DNA of 64,000 nt from Pseudomonas sp. MM223 (lineage in GTDB: Bacteria; Pseudomonadota; Gammaproteobacteria; Pseudomonadales; Pseudomonadaceae), in NCBI GenBank assembly GCA_947090765.1, contig OX352322.1:5573001-5637000 (forward strand), given 5' to 3'. Shown in pieces: positions 1 to 8,767 of the stretch (position 1 is the stretch's first letter; each line of letters starts with the position of its first letter). A model generated the notes under the pieces. The model was not told the origin of the DNA, ran no database searches, and worked only from the letters and a program-made list of their open reading frames with translations. A program made the translations under genes and the position numbers.

Positions 1-18
1 GCCAACGACGGTGACTGA
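1..18 (+). CDS. possible 3' end of an upstream gene
   Basis: Read in frame 1, the first 18 bases give A-N-D-G-D followed by TGA, two bases before the ATG of the DUF1513 gene. This spacing is what an upstream operon partner ending here would give. In Pseudomonas, DUF1513 genes commonly follow imelysin-family and di-haem peroxidase genes, but five residues cannot identify the product. Confidence 0.3.
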   Translation, partial: ANDGD

Positions 19-20
19 TC

Positions 21-1118
21 ATGCTGCGACGCCAGGCACTCAAACTCGGTAGCGTATTGCTCAGCGCCCTCACCTTGGGCGGCTGGAGCCTGTTCCGCAA
101 CAAAGGCAGCGAACCCCTGCTGCTCTCGGCGCGTGACGACGGCGACGGCAAGCACTATGCCGTCGGTTTCCGCCTGGACGGCACCCAGGTGTTCAGCACC
201 CAGGTCGCCCAGCGTTGCCATGCCATCATTCACCATCCCGAGCAGCCGATCGCCCTGTTCGTCGCCCGCCGCCCCGGTACCGAAAGCTACCTGGTCGACT
301 TGCGCGACGGGCGCCTGCTGCAAACGGTGGTCTCGCAGCCGAACAGGCACTTCTACGGCCACGCGGTGGTGCACAAGGGTGGCGAGTGGTTGTATGCCAC
401 CGAAAACGACACCACCGACCCGGGCCGCGGCGTGCTGGGCGTATACCGTTTTGAGGGCGAGCGCCTGGTGCACACCGGCGAAATCCCGACCCACGGCATT
501 GGCCCGCACGAAGTGGCCTGGCTGCCGGACGGCGAGACGCTGATCGTGGCCAACGGCGGTATTCGTACCGAAGCCGAAAGCCGGGTGGAGATGAACCTCG
601 ACGCCATGCAGCCGAGCCTGGTGCTGATGCAGCGCGACGGTACCCTGCTGAGCAAGGAAACCCTGGCCCAGCAGATGAACAGCGTGCGCCATCTGGCGGT
701 GGGCAGCGATGGCACCATCGCCGCCTGCCAGCAGTTCATGGGCGATGCCGACGAAACTGCCGAGCTGTTGGCGATCAAGCGCCCGGGCGAGCCGTTCAAG
801 GCCTTTCCGGTGCCAGAGCGGCAACTGCAGGCCATGGCCCAGTACACCGCCAGCGTTGCCATCCACAGCGAACTGCGGCTGGTGGCGCTGACCGCGCCAC
901 GGGCCAACCGCCTGTTTGTCTGGGACCTGGACAGCGGCGCAGTGCGGCTGGATGCGCCCATGCCCGATTGCGCGGGGGTTGGCGCGGTGAAAGACGGCTT
1001 TGTCGTCACCTCCGGGCAGGGCCGTTGCCGGTTCTACGATTGCCGCAAGGCCGAACTGGTCGGGCAGCCAATGAACCTGCCGTCCGGCTTCTGGGACAAC
1101 CACCTGCATCTCGTCTGA
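21..1118 (+). CDS. DUF1513 domain-containing protein, Tat-exported
   Basis: The 365-residue product begins with a twin-arginine signal (R3-R4 in LRRQALKLG, then a hydrophobic stretch to about residue 25), so it is probably folded in the cytoplasm and exported by Tat. The body has the repeating pattern of short strands with G-D/D-G turns expected of a beta-propeller, including the family segments GIGPHEVAWLPDG (about 160-172) and the C-terminal SGFWDNHLHLV. DUF1513 proteins usually sit in periplasmic iron-uptake clusters with imelysin and peroxidase genes. Their exact role is not established. The start codon follows closely on a probable upstream stop (bases 16-18), which suggests translational coupling. 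A REP pair follows the stop. Confidence 0.85.
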   Translation: MLRRQALKLGSVLLSALTLGGWSLFRNKGSEPLLLSARDDGDGKHYAVGFRLDGTQVFSTQVAQRCHAIIHHPEQPIALFVARRPGTESYLVDLRDGRLLQTVVSQPNRHFYGHAVVHKGGEWLYATENDTTDPGRGVLGVYRFEGERLVHTGEIPTHGIGPHEVAWLPDGETLIVANGGIRTEAESRVEMNLDAMQPSLVLMQRDGTLLSKETLAQQMNSVRHLAVGSDGTIAACQQFMGDADETAELLAIKRPGEPFKAFPVPERQLQAMAQYTASVAIHSELRLVALTAPRANRLFVWDLDSGAVRLDAPMPDCAGVGAVKDGFVVTSGQGRCRFYDCRKAELVGQPMNLPSGFWDNHLHLV

Positions 1119-1140
1119 TTCCTGCAAGGCTGCGCGGTCC

Positions 1141-1259
1141 CTGTAGGAGCGGCCTTGTGCCGCGAATGGGCCGCAAAGCGGCCCCAGGGTTTCTGCACCT
1201 GCGTGGTGCTTTCCGGGGCCGCCATGCGGCCCATTCGCGGCACAAGGCCGCTCCTACAG
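1141..1259. repeat. REP pair (BIME), inverted
   Basis: Two 45-bp units face each other: one begins CTGTAGGAGCGGCCTTGTGC and the other ends GCACAAGGCCGCTCCTACAG, each with a CGCGAATGGGCCGC head. They fill most of the 280-bp gap between the DUF1513 gene and the RND adaptor gene. Nothing else was recognised in the gap except the AAGGAA ribosome-binding site of the next gene. Confidence 0.9.
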
Positions 1260-1397
1260 GGGGCTGTGCAGGCTGCGACATCGCAATCCATTTCCCCGCC
1301 AGCCAAAAACAGTCAATACTTCCCCCATTCACACGTGGGCAGGATCGCCCGTTGTCGTGCCTAAGCTAATAACAACCGAATCCAAGGAACCGGACCT

Positions 1398-2546
1398 ATG
1401 CTGCGCCGCCGCATGCTGATCATGTTGGCCGTGGTTCTGCTGATCGTGCTGGCCCTGGGGGGCTACAAGGCGTTCTCCATTTACCAGCAGATCCAGATGT
1501 TCACTGCCCCCAAGCCGCCTATCACCGTAGCGGCAGCCTTGGCCGAACAGCGCCAGTGGCAGGAGCGCCTGCCCGCCGTCGGCAGCCTCAAGGCACTGCA
1601 GGGCGTGGAGCTGAGCCTGGAGGTGGAGGGTATCGTCAAATCCCTGCACTTCGATTCAGGCCAGCAGGTCAAGGCCGGGCAACTGCTGCTGCAACTCAAC
1701 GATGACCAGGAAACGGCCCTGCTCGGCACTGCCCAGGCCGACCTGGGCCTGGCCAAGGTCGATTTTGGCCGTGGCAGCCAACTGGTCGGCGACTCGGCCA
1801 TTTCCCGGGGCGAGTTCGATCGCCTTAGCTCCCAGTACCGCCGAAATCAGGCGGTGGTCGAGCAGCTCAAGGCGCAGAAGATCAAGAAGAGCATCAACGC
1901 CCCGTTCAACGGCACCATCGGCATCCGCCAGGTAGACATCGGCCAGTACCTGGCCGCCGGCACGGTGATCGCCACCCTGCAGGACACCTCCAGCCTGTAC
2001 GTAGACTTCAACGTACCGGAACAAGCCCTGCCGAAGTTGAGCCTGGGCCAGCAGGTGCTGTTGCAGGTGGCCGCCTACCCGGGCCAGACCTTCCCCGCCA
2101 GCCTCAGCGCCATCAACCCCAAGGTCGAGGAAACCACGCGCAACCTGCTGGTGCGTGCCACCCTGGCCAACCCGGACGGCAAGTTGCTGCCAGGCATGTT
2201 CGCCAACCTGCTGATCCTGCTGCCCAACCCACAACCGCAAGTGGTGGTGCCAGAAAGCGCCATTACCTACACGCTGTATGGCAACTCGGTGTACATCGCC
2301 GCGCCGAAGAAGGACAAGGACGGCAAGCCCGAAACCGACGACAAGGGCCAACCCCAACTGGTCGCCGAACAACGCACGGTTCAAACCGGCGAGCGCCGCG
2401 ACGGCATGGTGGTGGTCAGCAAGGGCCTGCAAACCGGCGAGCAGGTGGTCACCGCCGGGCAACTGAAGCTCACCCCAGGCGCCGCTATCCGCATCGGCCA
2501 GGACAAAGCCCTCAAGCCCGAACAGGGCGTACCGGGCAAGGACTGA
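1398..2546 (+). CDS. RND efflux periplasmic adaptor (membrane fusion) subunit
   Basis: The 382-residue product has an N-terminal membrane anchor (about residues 5-26) and no lipobox cysteine. The HlyD/AcrA pattern follows: a split lipoyl domain (EVEGIVKSLHFDSGQQVKAG near 75-95 and INAPFNGTIGIRQVDIGQYL near 165-185), a short alpha-hairpin between the halves, and beta-barrel and membrane-proximal domains. It would link an inner-membrane RND pump to an outer-membrane channel. AAGGAA lies 9 bases before the ATG. The permease gene starts 12 bases downstream behind AGGAGG, so the two form an operon. No outer-membrane channel gene lies in the window. A lysine/aspartate-rich insert near 300-320 is unusual. 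The substrate cannot be inferred. Confidence 0.93.
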   Translation: MLRRRMLIMLAVVLLIVLALGGYKAFSIYQQIQMFTAPKPPITVAAALAEQRQWQERLPAVGSLKALQGVELSLEVEGIVKSLHFDSGQQVKAGQLLLQLNDDQETALLGTAQADLGLAKVDFGRGSQLVGDSAISRGEFDRLSSQYRRNQAVVEQLKAQKIKKSINAPFNGTIGIRQVDIGQYLAAGTVIATLQDTSSLYVDFNVPEQALPKLSLGQQVLLQVAAYPGQTFPASLSAINPKVEETTRNLLVRATLANPDGKLLPGMFANLLILLPNPQPQVVVPESAITYTLYGNSVYIAAPKKDKDGKPETDDKGQPQLVAEQRTVQTGERRDGMVVVSKGLQTGEQVVTAGQLKLTPGAAIRIGQDKALKPEQGVPGKD

Positions 2547-2558
2547 CAGGAGGGTGGC

Positions 2559-5500
2559 ATGGCGTTTACCGACCCGTTCATCCGTCGCCCGGTGCTGGCC
2601 AGCGTGGTCAGCCTGCTGATCCTGCTGCTGGGCTTCCAGGCCTGGAACAAGCTGCAGATCCGCCAGTACCCACAAATGGAAAACGCCCTGATCACGGTGA
2701 CCACCGCCTACCCCGGGGCCAATGCCGAGACCATCCAGGGTTACATCACCCAGCCACTGCAACAAAGCCTGGCCAGCGCCGAAGGCATCGACTACATGAC
2801 CTCGGTGAGCCGGCAGAACTTCTCGATCATCTCCATCTACGCGCGCATCGGTGCCGACAGCGACCGGCTGTTCACCGAACTGCTGGCCAAGGCCAACGAA
2901 GTGCGCAACAAACTGCCTCAGGACTCCGAAGACCCGGTACTGAGCAAGGAGGCCGCCGATGCCTCGGCGCTGATGTACGTCAGCTTTTACAGCAAGGAAA
3001 TGAGCAACCCGCAGATCACCGACTACCTGTCGCGGGTCATCCAGCCCAAGCTGGCTACGTTGCCAGGCATGGCCGAAGCGGAGATTCTCGGCAACCAGGT
3101 GTTTGCCATGCGTATCTGGATCGACCCGGTGAAGCTGGCCGGCTTCGGCCTGTCGGCCACTGACGTGACCAACGCGGTACGCCGCTACAACTTCCTTTCG
3201 GCTGCCGGTGAGGTAAAAGGCGAATACGTGGTCACCAGTATCAACGCCAGTACCGAGCTGAAGTCGGCCGAGGCGTTCGCCGCCTTGCCGGTCAAGACCA
3301 ACGGGGACAGCCGCGTGCTACTGGGCGATGTGGCGCGGGTCGAGATGGGCGCAGAAAACTACGACACGGTCAGCTCGTTCGACGGCACTCCGTCGGTGTA
3401 TATCGGCATCAAGGCCACCCCGGCGGCCAACCCGCTGGAAGTGATCAAGGAAGTGCGGCGCATCATGCCCGAGCTGGAAAGCCAGCTGCCCTCGGCACTG
3501 AAGGTGTCGATCGCCTACGACGCCACGCTGTTCATCCAGGCCTCCATCGACGAGGTGATCAAGACCCTCGGCGAAGCGGTGCTGATCGTCATCGTGGTGG
3601 TGTTCCTGTTCCTCGGCGCCCTGCGCTCGGTGCTGATCCCGGTGGTGACCATCCCGCTGTCGATGATCGGCGTGCTGTTCTTCATGCAGATGATGGGCTA
3701 CTCGCTCAACCTGCTGACCCTGCTGGCCATGGTGCTGGCCATCGGCCTGGTGGTGGACGATGCCATTGTCGTGGTGGAGAACATCCACCGGCACATGGAA
3801 GAAGGCAAATCACCGTTCGATGCAGCCCTGGAGGGCGCCCGTGAAATCGCCATGCCGGTGGTGTCGATGACCATCACCCTGGCCGCCGTGTATGCCCCCA
3901 TCGGCTTCCTCACCGGGCTGACAGGGGCCTTGTTCAAGGAGTTCGCCCTGACCCTGGCCGGGGCAGTGATCATTTCCGGTATCGTTGCCCTCACCCTGTC
4001 GCCAATGATGTGCGCCTTGCTGCTGCGCCAGGAGCAGAACCCAAGCGGCCTGGCCCATCGACTGGACCAGATCTTCGAGCGCCTGAAAGTACGCTACCAG
4101 CGCCTGCTGCACGCCACCCTCGACAGTCGGCCGGTGGTCTTGGTGTTTGCGGTGATCATCCTGTGCCTGATTCCGGTGCTGCTCAAGTTTACCCAGAACG
4201 AACTGGCGCCCAACGAGGACCAGGGGGTGATCTTCATGATGAGCAGCTCGCCGCAGCCGGCCAATCTCGATTACCTCAATGCCTACACCGACCAGTTCAC
4301 ACCACTGTTCAAGGCCTTCCCCGAGTACTACTCGTCGTTCCAGATCAATGGCTTCAATGGTGTGCAAACCGGCATTGGCGGTTTTTTGCTCAAGCCCTGG
4401 AACGAGCGCGAGCGCACACAGATGGAGCTGTTGCCACTGGTGCAGGCCAAACTGGAAGAAATCGGCGGCCTGCAAATCTTCGGTTTCAACCTGCCCTCAC
4501 TGCCCGGCACCGGTGAGGGCTTGCCGTTCCAGTTCGTGATCAATACCGCCGGCGACTACCCGGCACTGCTGGACGTGGCCCAGCGCATCAAGACGCGTGC
4601 CCAGGAATCGGGCAAATTCGCCTTCCTCGACATCGACCTGGCCTTCGACAAGCCCGAAGTGGTAGTCGATATCGACCGGGCCAAGGCGGCGCAGATGGGG
4701 GTGTCGATGGACACCTTGGGCGGCACGCTGGCAACCTTGCTGGGTGAAGCGGAAATCAACCGATTCACCCTGGAAGGACGCAGCTACAAGGTGATTGCAC
4801 AGGTCGAGCGACCCTACCGCGACAACCCCGGCTGGCTGAACAATTACTACGTGAAGAACGACCAGGGCCAACTGCTGCCGCTGTCGACCCTGATCACCCT
4901 CACTGATCGTGCTCGCCCGCGCCAGGCTCAACCAGTTCCAGCAACTGAACTCGGCAATCATCCAGGGCGTACCCATGGTCAGCCTGGGCGAAGCGCTGAA
5001 GACAGTGCAGGACATCGCCCGCGAAGAGGCCCCGGAAGGCTTCGCCTTCGACTATGCCGGCGTGGCTCGCCAGTACGTCCAGGAAGGCAGCGCGCTGTGG
5101 GTTACCTTTGGCCTGGCACTGGCGATCATCTTCCTGGTGCTGGCAGCACAATTCGAAAGCTTCCGCGACCCGCTGGGGATCCTGGTGACGGTACCGTTGT
5201 CGATCTGCGGGGCGCTGCTGCCACTGTTCCTGGGCATATCGAGCATGAACATCTACACCCAGGTCGGGCTGGTGACCCTGATCGGGCTGATCAGCAAGCA
5301 CGGTATCCTTATCGTCGAGTTCGCCAACCAGCTGCGTGAGGAGCGCGGCCTGAGCGTGCGCGAGGCGATCGAGGAAGCGGCGGCAATTCGCCTGCGACCG
5401 GTGCTGATGACGACGGCGGCGATGGTGTTTGGCATGGTGCCGCTGATTCTGGCCACCGGTGCGGGGGCGGTCAGCCGTTTTGACATCGGTACGGTGATTG

Positions 5501-5604
5501 CTACCGGGATGTCGATTGGCACGCTGTTTACTCTGTTTGTGCTGCCTTGTATCTACACCCTGCTGGCACACAAGACGAAAGCCAAGGAACCTGCCATAGC
5601 CTGA
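2559..5604 (+). pseudogene. RND efflux permease (HAE1 type), frameshifted near base 4925
   Basis: This is a proton-driven RND pump subunit. Frame 1 runs from the ATG at 2559 (AGGAGG 6 bases upstream) through TM1 (PFIRRPVLASVVSLLILLLG), the first porter domain and TM2-6 with the proton-relay motif GLVVDDAIVVVEN (D400, D401), into the second porter domain. Around 4925 the RND continuation RQLNQFQQLNS is found in another frame. That frame carries the last porter segment and TM8-12 to the stop at 5604. Removing one G from CAGGCTC (4925-4926) restores a protein of about 1,014 residues, the normal RND length. As written, frame 1 runs out of register to 5339, giving a 926-residue product lacking the C-terminal transmembrane domain, which should be inactive. 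Sequencing error and real mutation are both possible. Confidence 0.9.
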
Positions 5605-5605
5605 T

Positions 5606-5637
5606 CCGGCCTCTTCGCGGGCTTGCCCGCTCCCACA
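5606..5637. repeat. single REP element, P. putida 35-bp type
   Basis: CCGGCCTCTTCGCGGGCTTG followed by CCCGCTCCCACA matches the REP consensus described for P. putida (CCGGCCTCTTCGCGGG...CCCGCTCC). It is a single copy immediately after the RND permease stop. Confidence 0.8.
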
Positions 5638-5677
5638 AGTAGGGCACCGCCTCTGAAACGGGTGCAGACGCAAAAAA

Positions 5678-5709
5678 GCCAGAGGCCCCGCAGTTGCGGG
5701 GCCTCTGGC
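5678..5709 (-). terminator. Rho-independent terminator, probably shared
   Basis: A perfect 15-bp stem (GCCAGAGGCCCCGCA and its complement) with a 2-base loop is followed on the minus strand by a run of six T. It sits 20 bases after the minus-strand small gene ending at 5730. On the plus strand the tail is weaker (ATTTCTA), but it may also stop the RND transcript. Confidence 0.88.
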
Positions 5710-5729
5710 ATTTCTAGCTCACACCGGGT

Positions 5730-5963
5730 TCAACCAAATGGCCGCAACCCCTGACGCAGGCCGAACAGGAACAGCAAAAGGTCCTGGTCCGGCGCGACCT
5801 GTGCCTGCTGCTGCGGCTTCGCTTCCCGCGGCAACGCACACTGGTCGGCCATCTCAGCCTTGCTGAATACAGTCGGCCTCGGCTCTTCCCAAGCAGCCAC
5901 CGCCACGGTGGTCACCGCCAGGCCAGCCACCAGGAACAAAGCTCGAGCTATTTCTAGTTTCAT
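5730..5963 (-). CDS. small exported protein of unknown function in the ColR-flanked operon
   Basis: The 77-residue product has a clear Sec signal: basic/polar start MKLEIAR, hydrophobic core to residue 22, and an A-V-A|A-W cleavage site near residue 23. The mature part is about 54 residues with one cysteine, a Q-rich middle (KPQQQAQ) and a hydrophobic C-terminal stretch LLLFLFGLRQG. Its ATG overlaps the stop of the preceding kinase gene by one base (TAATG), so it is translationally coupled and belongs to the methyltransferase-kinase operon. A terminator follows 20 bases after the stop. No family was recognised. Its place suggests a small periplasmic or membrane-associated envelope-stress protein. 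Confidence 0.75.
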   Translation of the reverse strand: MKLEIARALFLVAGLAVTTVAVAAWEEPRPTVFSKAEMADQCALPREAKPQQQAQVAPDQDLLLFLFGLRQGLRPFG

Positions 5964-6661
5964 TACCCTAACCCTTTGACAGCGCTGCCAAACGCCATCT
6001 TGTAAAAGTAGAGCAGCGTCTGCCATTCCGCGTCATTGATCGACGAATGGCGGCGCAGTTGACGCAGGTCGTTACCCGCCGCGCGCTGGCAACTGATGCG
6101 CCGCCGGCACTTTTCCAGGTCCAGCAACGCCACCTCGACGCGAGCCTGCTCGCCCTCGCCAATCACCTTGATGAATACGTGCTTGCCATACAGGCAGCCG
6201 TGCTGCCAGTGCCCCAGGTGCATGCGCGCCAGGTTATCCGCCAGGTCTTTGAGCATGCGCTCATGCACCACCTGCGGGTAACGCTCGCGGGCGCCCTCGG
6301 CATGCCAGTTGTCCAGCTCGATAAAGCCGTCCAGTGCTTCGCTCACCAGCAGCGCACGCCACTGGTGGTCGGCATCACGTTCAGCACCACAGAAGACAAT
6401 GCGTGGTACTCGCACACCCAGTTGCTCGAAACTGTTCAGCGCATCGAGCTCACGCAGTACGGTCGGCCGGCCGAAAGGGTGCAGCAGGCTGCGGTAGATA
6501 TGCCCGACCTGACGCTTGGCATACAACAGCTTGCCATTGGCATCGTTGAGACGTTGCACACCACTCTCGCCACCACGGCGCTGGTTAGGTTCCTCGACCC
6601 ACTCGCCTTGCTGGCGCCAGTAAAAATCGAACCGCGATTCCCCTTTCTGGGCTACAGCCAT
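5963..6661 (-). CDS. inaA: InaA-family lipopolysaccharide core kinase-like protein
   Basis: The 232-residue product belongs to the InaA/WaaP-like (RIO/Kdo kinase) group. It has a probable ATP-binding lysine K49 (LLYAKRQVGH), a helix-C glutamate near E71, the loop HGCLYGKHVFIK at 154-165, and LLDLEKCRR at 179-187 in the metal-binding DFG position. The catalytic loop reads HGC where WaaP proteins have HRD. Relatives in Pseudomonas modify, or are thought to modify, inner-core LPS sugars. The ATG at 6661 is preferred to the in-frame TTG at 6664; GGGG lies just before. The gene starts 6 bases after the methyltransferase stop and overlaps the small gene downstream. In P. putida this locus is known as a ColRS target. 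Confidence 0.85.
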   Translation of the reverse strand: MAVAQKGESRFDFYWRQQGEWVEEPNQRRGGESGVQRLNDANGKLLYAKRQVGHIYRSLLHPFGRPTVLRELDALNSFEQLGVRVPRIVFCGAERDADHQWRALLVSEALDGFIELDNWHAEGARERYPQVVHERMLKDLADNLARMHLGHWQHGCLYGKHVFIKVIGEGEQARVEVALLDLEKCRRRISCQRAAGNDLRQLRRHSSINDAEWQTLLYFYKMAFGSAVKGLG

Positions 6662-6667
6662 CAAACA

Positions 6668-7348
6668 CTACCCCTTACGCAATACGTAGACCCGCCACAT
6701 GGCATAGAACGGCAGGAAGTCGAGGCGTTCCTGGACTCTAAAGCCTGCGGCCCTGAATTCTTCTTCGACCGTTTCGGCCGGTAACACGAAACGGTTCTGG
6801 TAATTGTCTTGCTCGGCCTTGGCACTGCGGCGCTGTTCCAGTTTTTTCCGGCGCCAGGCCTTGAAGTTGCCATCCACCCACAAAGACAGGATCACACTAT
6901 CACGGCTAACCCGCTGAAATTCCGAAAGAATGGTCTTTCTGTGAGCCGACTCGCCAATGTGGTGGAACAGGCGCATGCAAAAAATGCTGTCCACCGAGTT
7001 GTCCGGTAGATCAATGGCAAACGCTGAAGTCTGCAAAGGACGTACCCGCGCCACCACTTCTGGCGGTTGCGCGGCGCATGCTGTCTCGATCATCGCTTCG
7101 GAATTGTCGGCACCGATGATTACCCGGTTGGGCTTTTCTGCCAGCAGCGGCCAAAAGCGGCCAGCGCCGCACGGCAGGTCCAGTACCAGGCCAGGCTCGC
7201 CAGCCAATGCCAAGGCGCGACGCGCCAGCTGCTCATCTCGCTTGTGGGAAAGGCGTCGCGCCAGGCCGTCCTGGTGCTTGAGAAAGTACTCACGCGCATG
7301 GTCTTTGTCGTACTTCTCGGAAAATTCAAGCTTGATGGGGCTACGCAT
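6668..7348 (-). CDS. class I SAM-dependent methyltransferase
   Basis: The 226-residue product has a Rossmann SAM-binding motif I (LVLDLPCGAGRF, about 54-65), the acidic end of strand 2 (IIGADNSEAM), motif post-II (VDSIFCMRLFHHI) and a C-terminal region typical of small-molecule or lipid methyltransferases. The substrate is unknown. The ATG at 7348 has AGGAG 8 bases upstream and gives the start MRSPIKLEFS. Upstream extension to 7378 lacks a ribosome-binding site. It is the first gene of the operon with inaA and the small exported protein. It lies 109 bp after colS, with a ColR-box-like site in the gap, so an envelope or LPS substrate is a reasonable guess. Confidence 0.85.
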   Translation of the reverse strand: MRSPIKLEFSEKYDKDHAREYFLKHQDGLARRLSHKRDEQLARRALALAGEPGLVLDLPCGAGRFWPLLAEKPNRVIIGADNSEAMIETACAAQPPEVVARVRPLQTSAFAIDLPDNSVDSIFCMRLFHHIGESAHRKTILSEFQRVSRDSVILSLWVDGNFKAWRRKKLEQRRSAKAEQDNYQNRFVLPAETVEEEFRAAGFRVQERLDFLPFYAMWRVYVLRKG

Positions 7349-7415
7349 TGGGCATCTCCTGACTCCAGTGCCGCTCACCTTAGGTAAGCAAGCGTTGGAA
7401 TCAGGTCATGCCAAT

Positions 7416-7431
7416 GTGAAAAAAATGTTGC
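7416..7431 (-). promoter_or_regulatory. putative ColR-binding site upstream of the methyltransferase-inaA operon
   Basis: On the minus strand this reads GCAACATTTTTTTCAC. It matches 15 of 16 positions of the ColR consensus as I remember it, YYNA(C/G)NNYTTTTTCAC. It is 68 bases upstream of the methyltransferase ATG, a suitable place for an activator. Confidence 0.55.
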
Positions 7432-7456
7432 GCGCCATTTGACCTGTTACAAACAA

Positions 7457-8767
7457 TTACTCGGCCATGGCGTCCAGGTCGCCTTTGGCCGTGGTATTGC
7501 TCAGGTCTACCTGGAAACGGCAGCCGTGCGGCAAGGTGGATGTCAGGGTGACACGCCAGCCCTGGTCGTCACAGATTCGCTGCACCAGTGAAAGCCCCAA
7601 ACCCAGGCCCTCCCCACGCCGCTCATCGCCGCGCACGAACGGTTTGAACATCGCCTCGCGTTGTTCCTCTGGGATACCCACGCCACTGTCCTCCACGCTG
7701 AAGCCGTTGGCTTCCAGGCTCAGGCGGATATAGCCCCCGTCGGTGTAATGCGCAGCATTGCGCAGCAGGTTGCCCATCACCGACTGCAGGAAGGTAGCGT
7801 TGTACAGTACCGGGCTGGCACTGACACTGCCATCGAAGTAAAGGGTAAGGCCCTTCTGCTCGATGGTATCGCGCCACACACCGATCAGTTCGTTGGCCAC
7901 TTCGCGAAGGGTCGCCTGCGAAGCCACCGCGCCCTCGTCACGCTGCGCCCGCGCCAGCATCAGGAACGTCTTGACCAGCTCGCGCATTTCTTCCGTTGCC
8001 CGCGCCACGCGTTCCACCTGGCTACGCGCGCGGGTGTCGAGGTTGGGGTTCTCCATCAGCAACTCGCAGGACGTTGCCAACACCATCAACGGCGTGCGCA
8101 ACTCGTGGCTGACGTCGCTGGTGAACAGCCGTTCGCGGGTCAGCGCATCGCGCAGGCGGCCCAGGGTGTCATCGAAGGCCACTGCCAGTTGGCCAACTTC
8201 GTCTGCGGCATAGTCCGGTGCCAGCGGCGGGGCCAGCCCCAGCAACTGGTCGCGGTGACGTACCTGGCGGGCCAGGCGGATCACCGGCGCCATCACCCGG
8301 CGCGCCACCAGCCAGCCAAGGATGACGGCCAGCACAAGGCTGAGCACGAAGCCGACCACCACTACCGCAAACAGCACCCGCTCGCGTTCTTCAAAGTCGC
8401 TCTGGTCCTGCAGCAGCACATACCGGCGGCCATCGACGATTTCGACCATGGCGTGGTACGACAGCTGGTCGCGAAACACTTCGTGGAAGCCCCGGTCGAG
8501 GTGGCGCAGGTCCTTGGGCAGCTCAAAGTCGTCACGCCCGCCGCTGAAATAGAACAGCTGATCAGGGCGTGGACGGTGGCTCCAGTCACCAACGCTGTCC
8601 ATGCGCAGCAGGCGCTGCAGGTCACCGCCCAAAACCGAGGAGATCAGCCGTTCTTCGACCAGGTGCACAGTGGCAACAATGCCGAAGGCAAACGCCCCGG
8701 CCACCAGCGCGCTCATCAATGCAAAGGCGATGATGATGCGCTGGGCAAGGCTTTGCTTAAACTCCAT
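7457..8767 (-). CDS. colS: ColS, membrane histidine kinase sensing metals/envelope stress
   Basis: The 436-residue product is the sensor of the ColRS system. From the ATG at 8767 (MEFKQSLAQR), TM1 spans about 11-32 and TM2 about 131-153. The roughly 95-residue periplasmic loop carries H35, E38, D57, H95, E96, H105, E126 and E129. As I recall, these are the residues studied in P. putida ColS, with E126-x-x-E129 as the metal-binding ExxE motif. HAMP follows, then the phospho-acceptor H221 (SDVSHELRTP) and an HATPase domain (NLLRNAAHY, VEDSGVGIPEEQ, GLGLGLSLVQ). The gene overlaps the end of colR by 11 bp. ColS in P. putida responds to zinc, iron and some other metals and supports membrane integrity. 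Confidence 0.95.
   Translation of the reverse strand: MEFKQSLAQRIIIAFALMSALVAGAFAFGIVATVHLVEERLISSVLGGDLQRLLRMDSVGDWSHRPRPDQLFYFSGGRDDFELPKDLRHLDRGFHEVFRDQLSYHAMVEIVDGRRYVLLQDQSDFEERERVLFAVVVVGFVLSLVLAVILGWLVARRVMAPVIRLARQVRHRDQLLGLAPPLAPDYAADEVGQLAVAFDDTLGRLRDALTRERLFTSDVSHELRTPLMVLATSCELLMENPNLDTRARSQVERVARATEEMRELVKTFLMLARAQRDEGAVASQATLREVANELIGVWRDTIEQKGLTLYFDGSVSASPVLYNATFLQSVMGNLLRNAAHYTDGGYIRLSLEANGFSVEDSGVGIPEEQREAMFKPFVRGDERRGEGLGLGLSLVQRICDDQGWRVTLTSTLPHGCRFQVDLSNTTAKGDLDAMAE

Noticed and set aside
1141..1259. CRISPR array
   Set aside because: The repeats are inverted pairs with no spacer series. This holds for all REP locations in the window.
4900..4950. Programmed ribosomal frameshift in the RND gene
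   Set aside because: No slippery heptamer or downstream pseudoknot-like structure is visible, and RND genes are not known to use frameshifting.
4909..5604. A separate 231-residue membrane gene
   Set aside because: It is the C-terminal part of the RND permease; its first residues continue the broken family motif exactly, and it has no ribosome-binding site.
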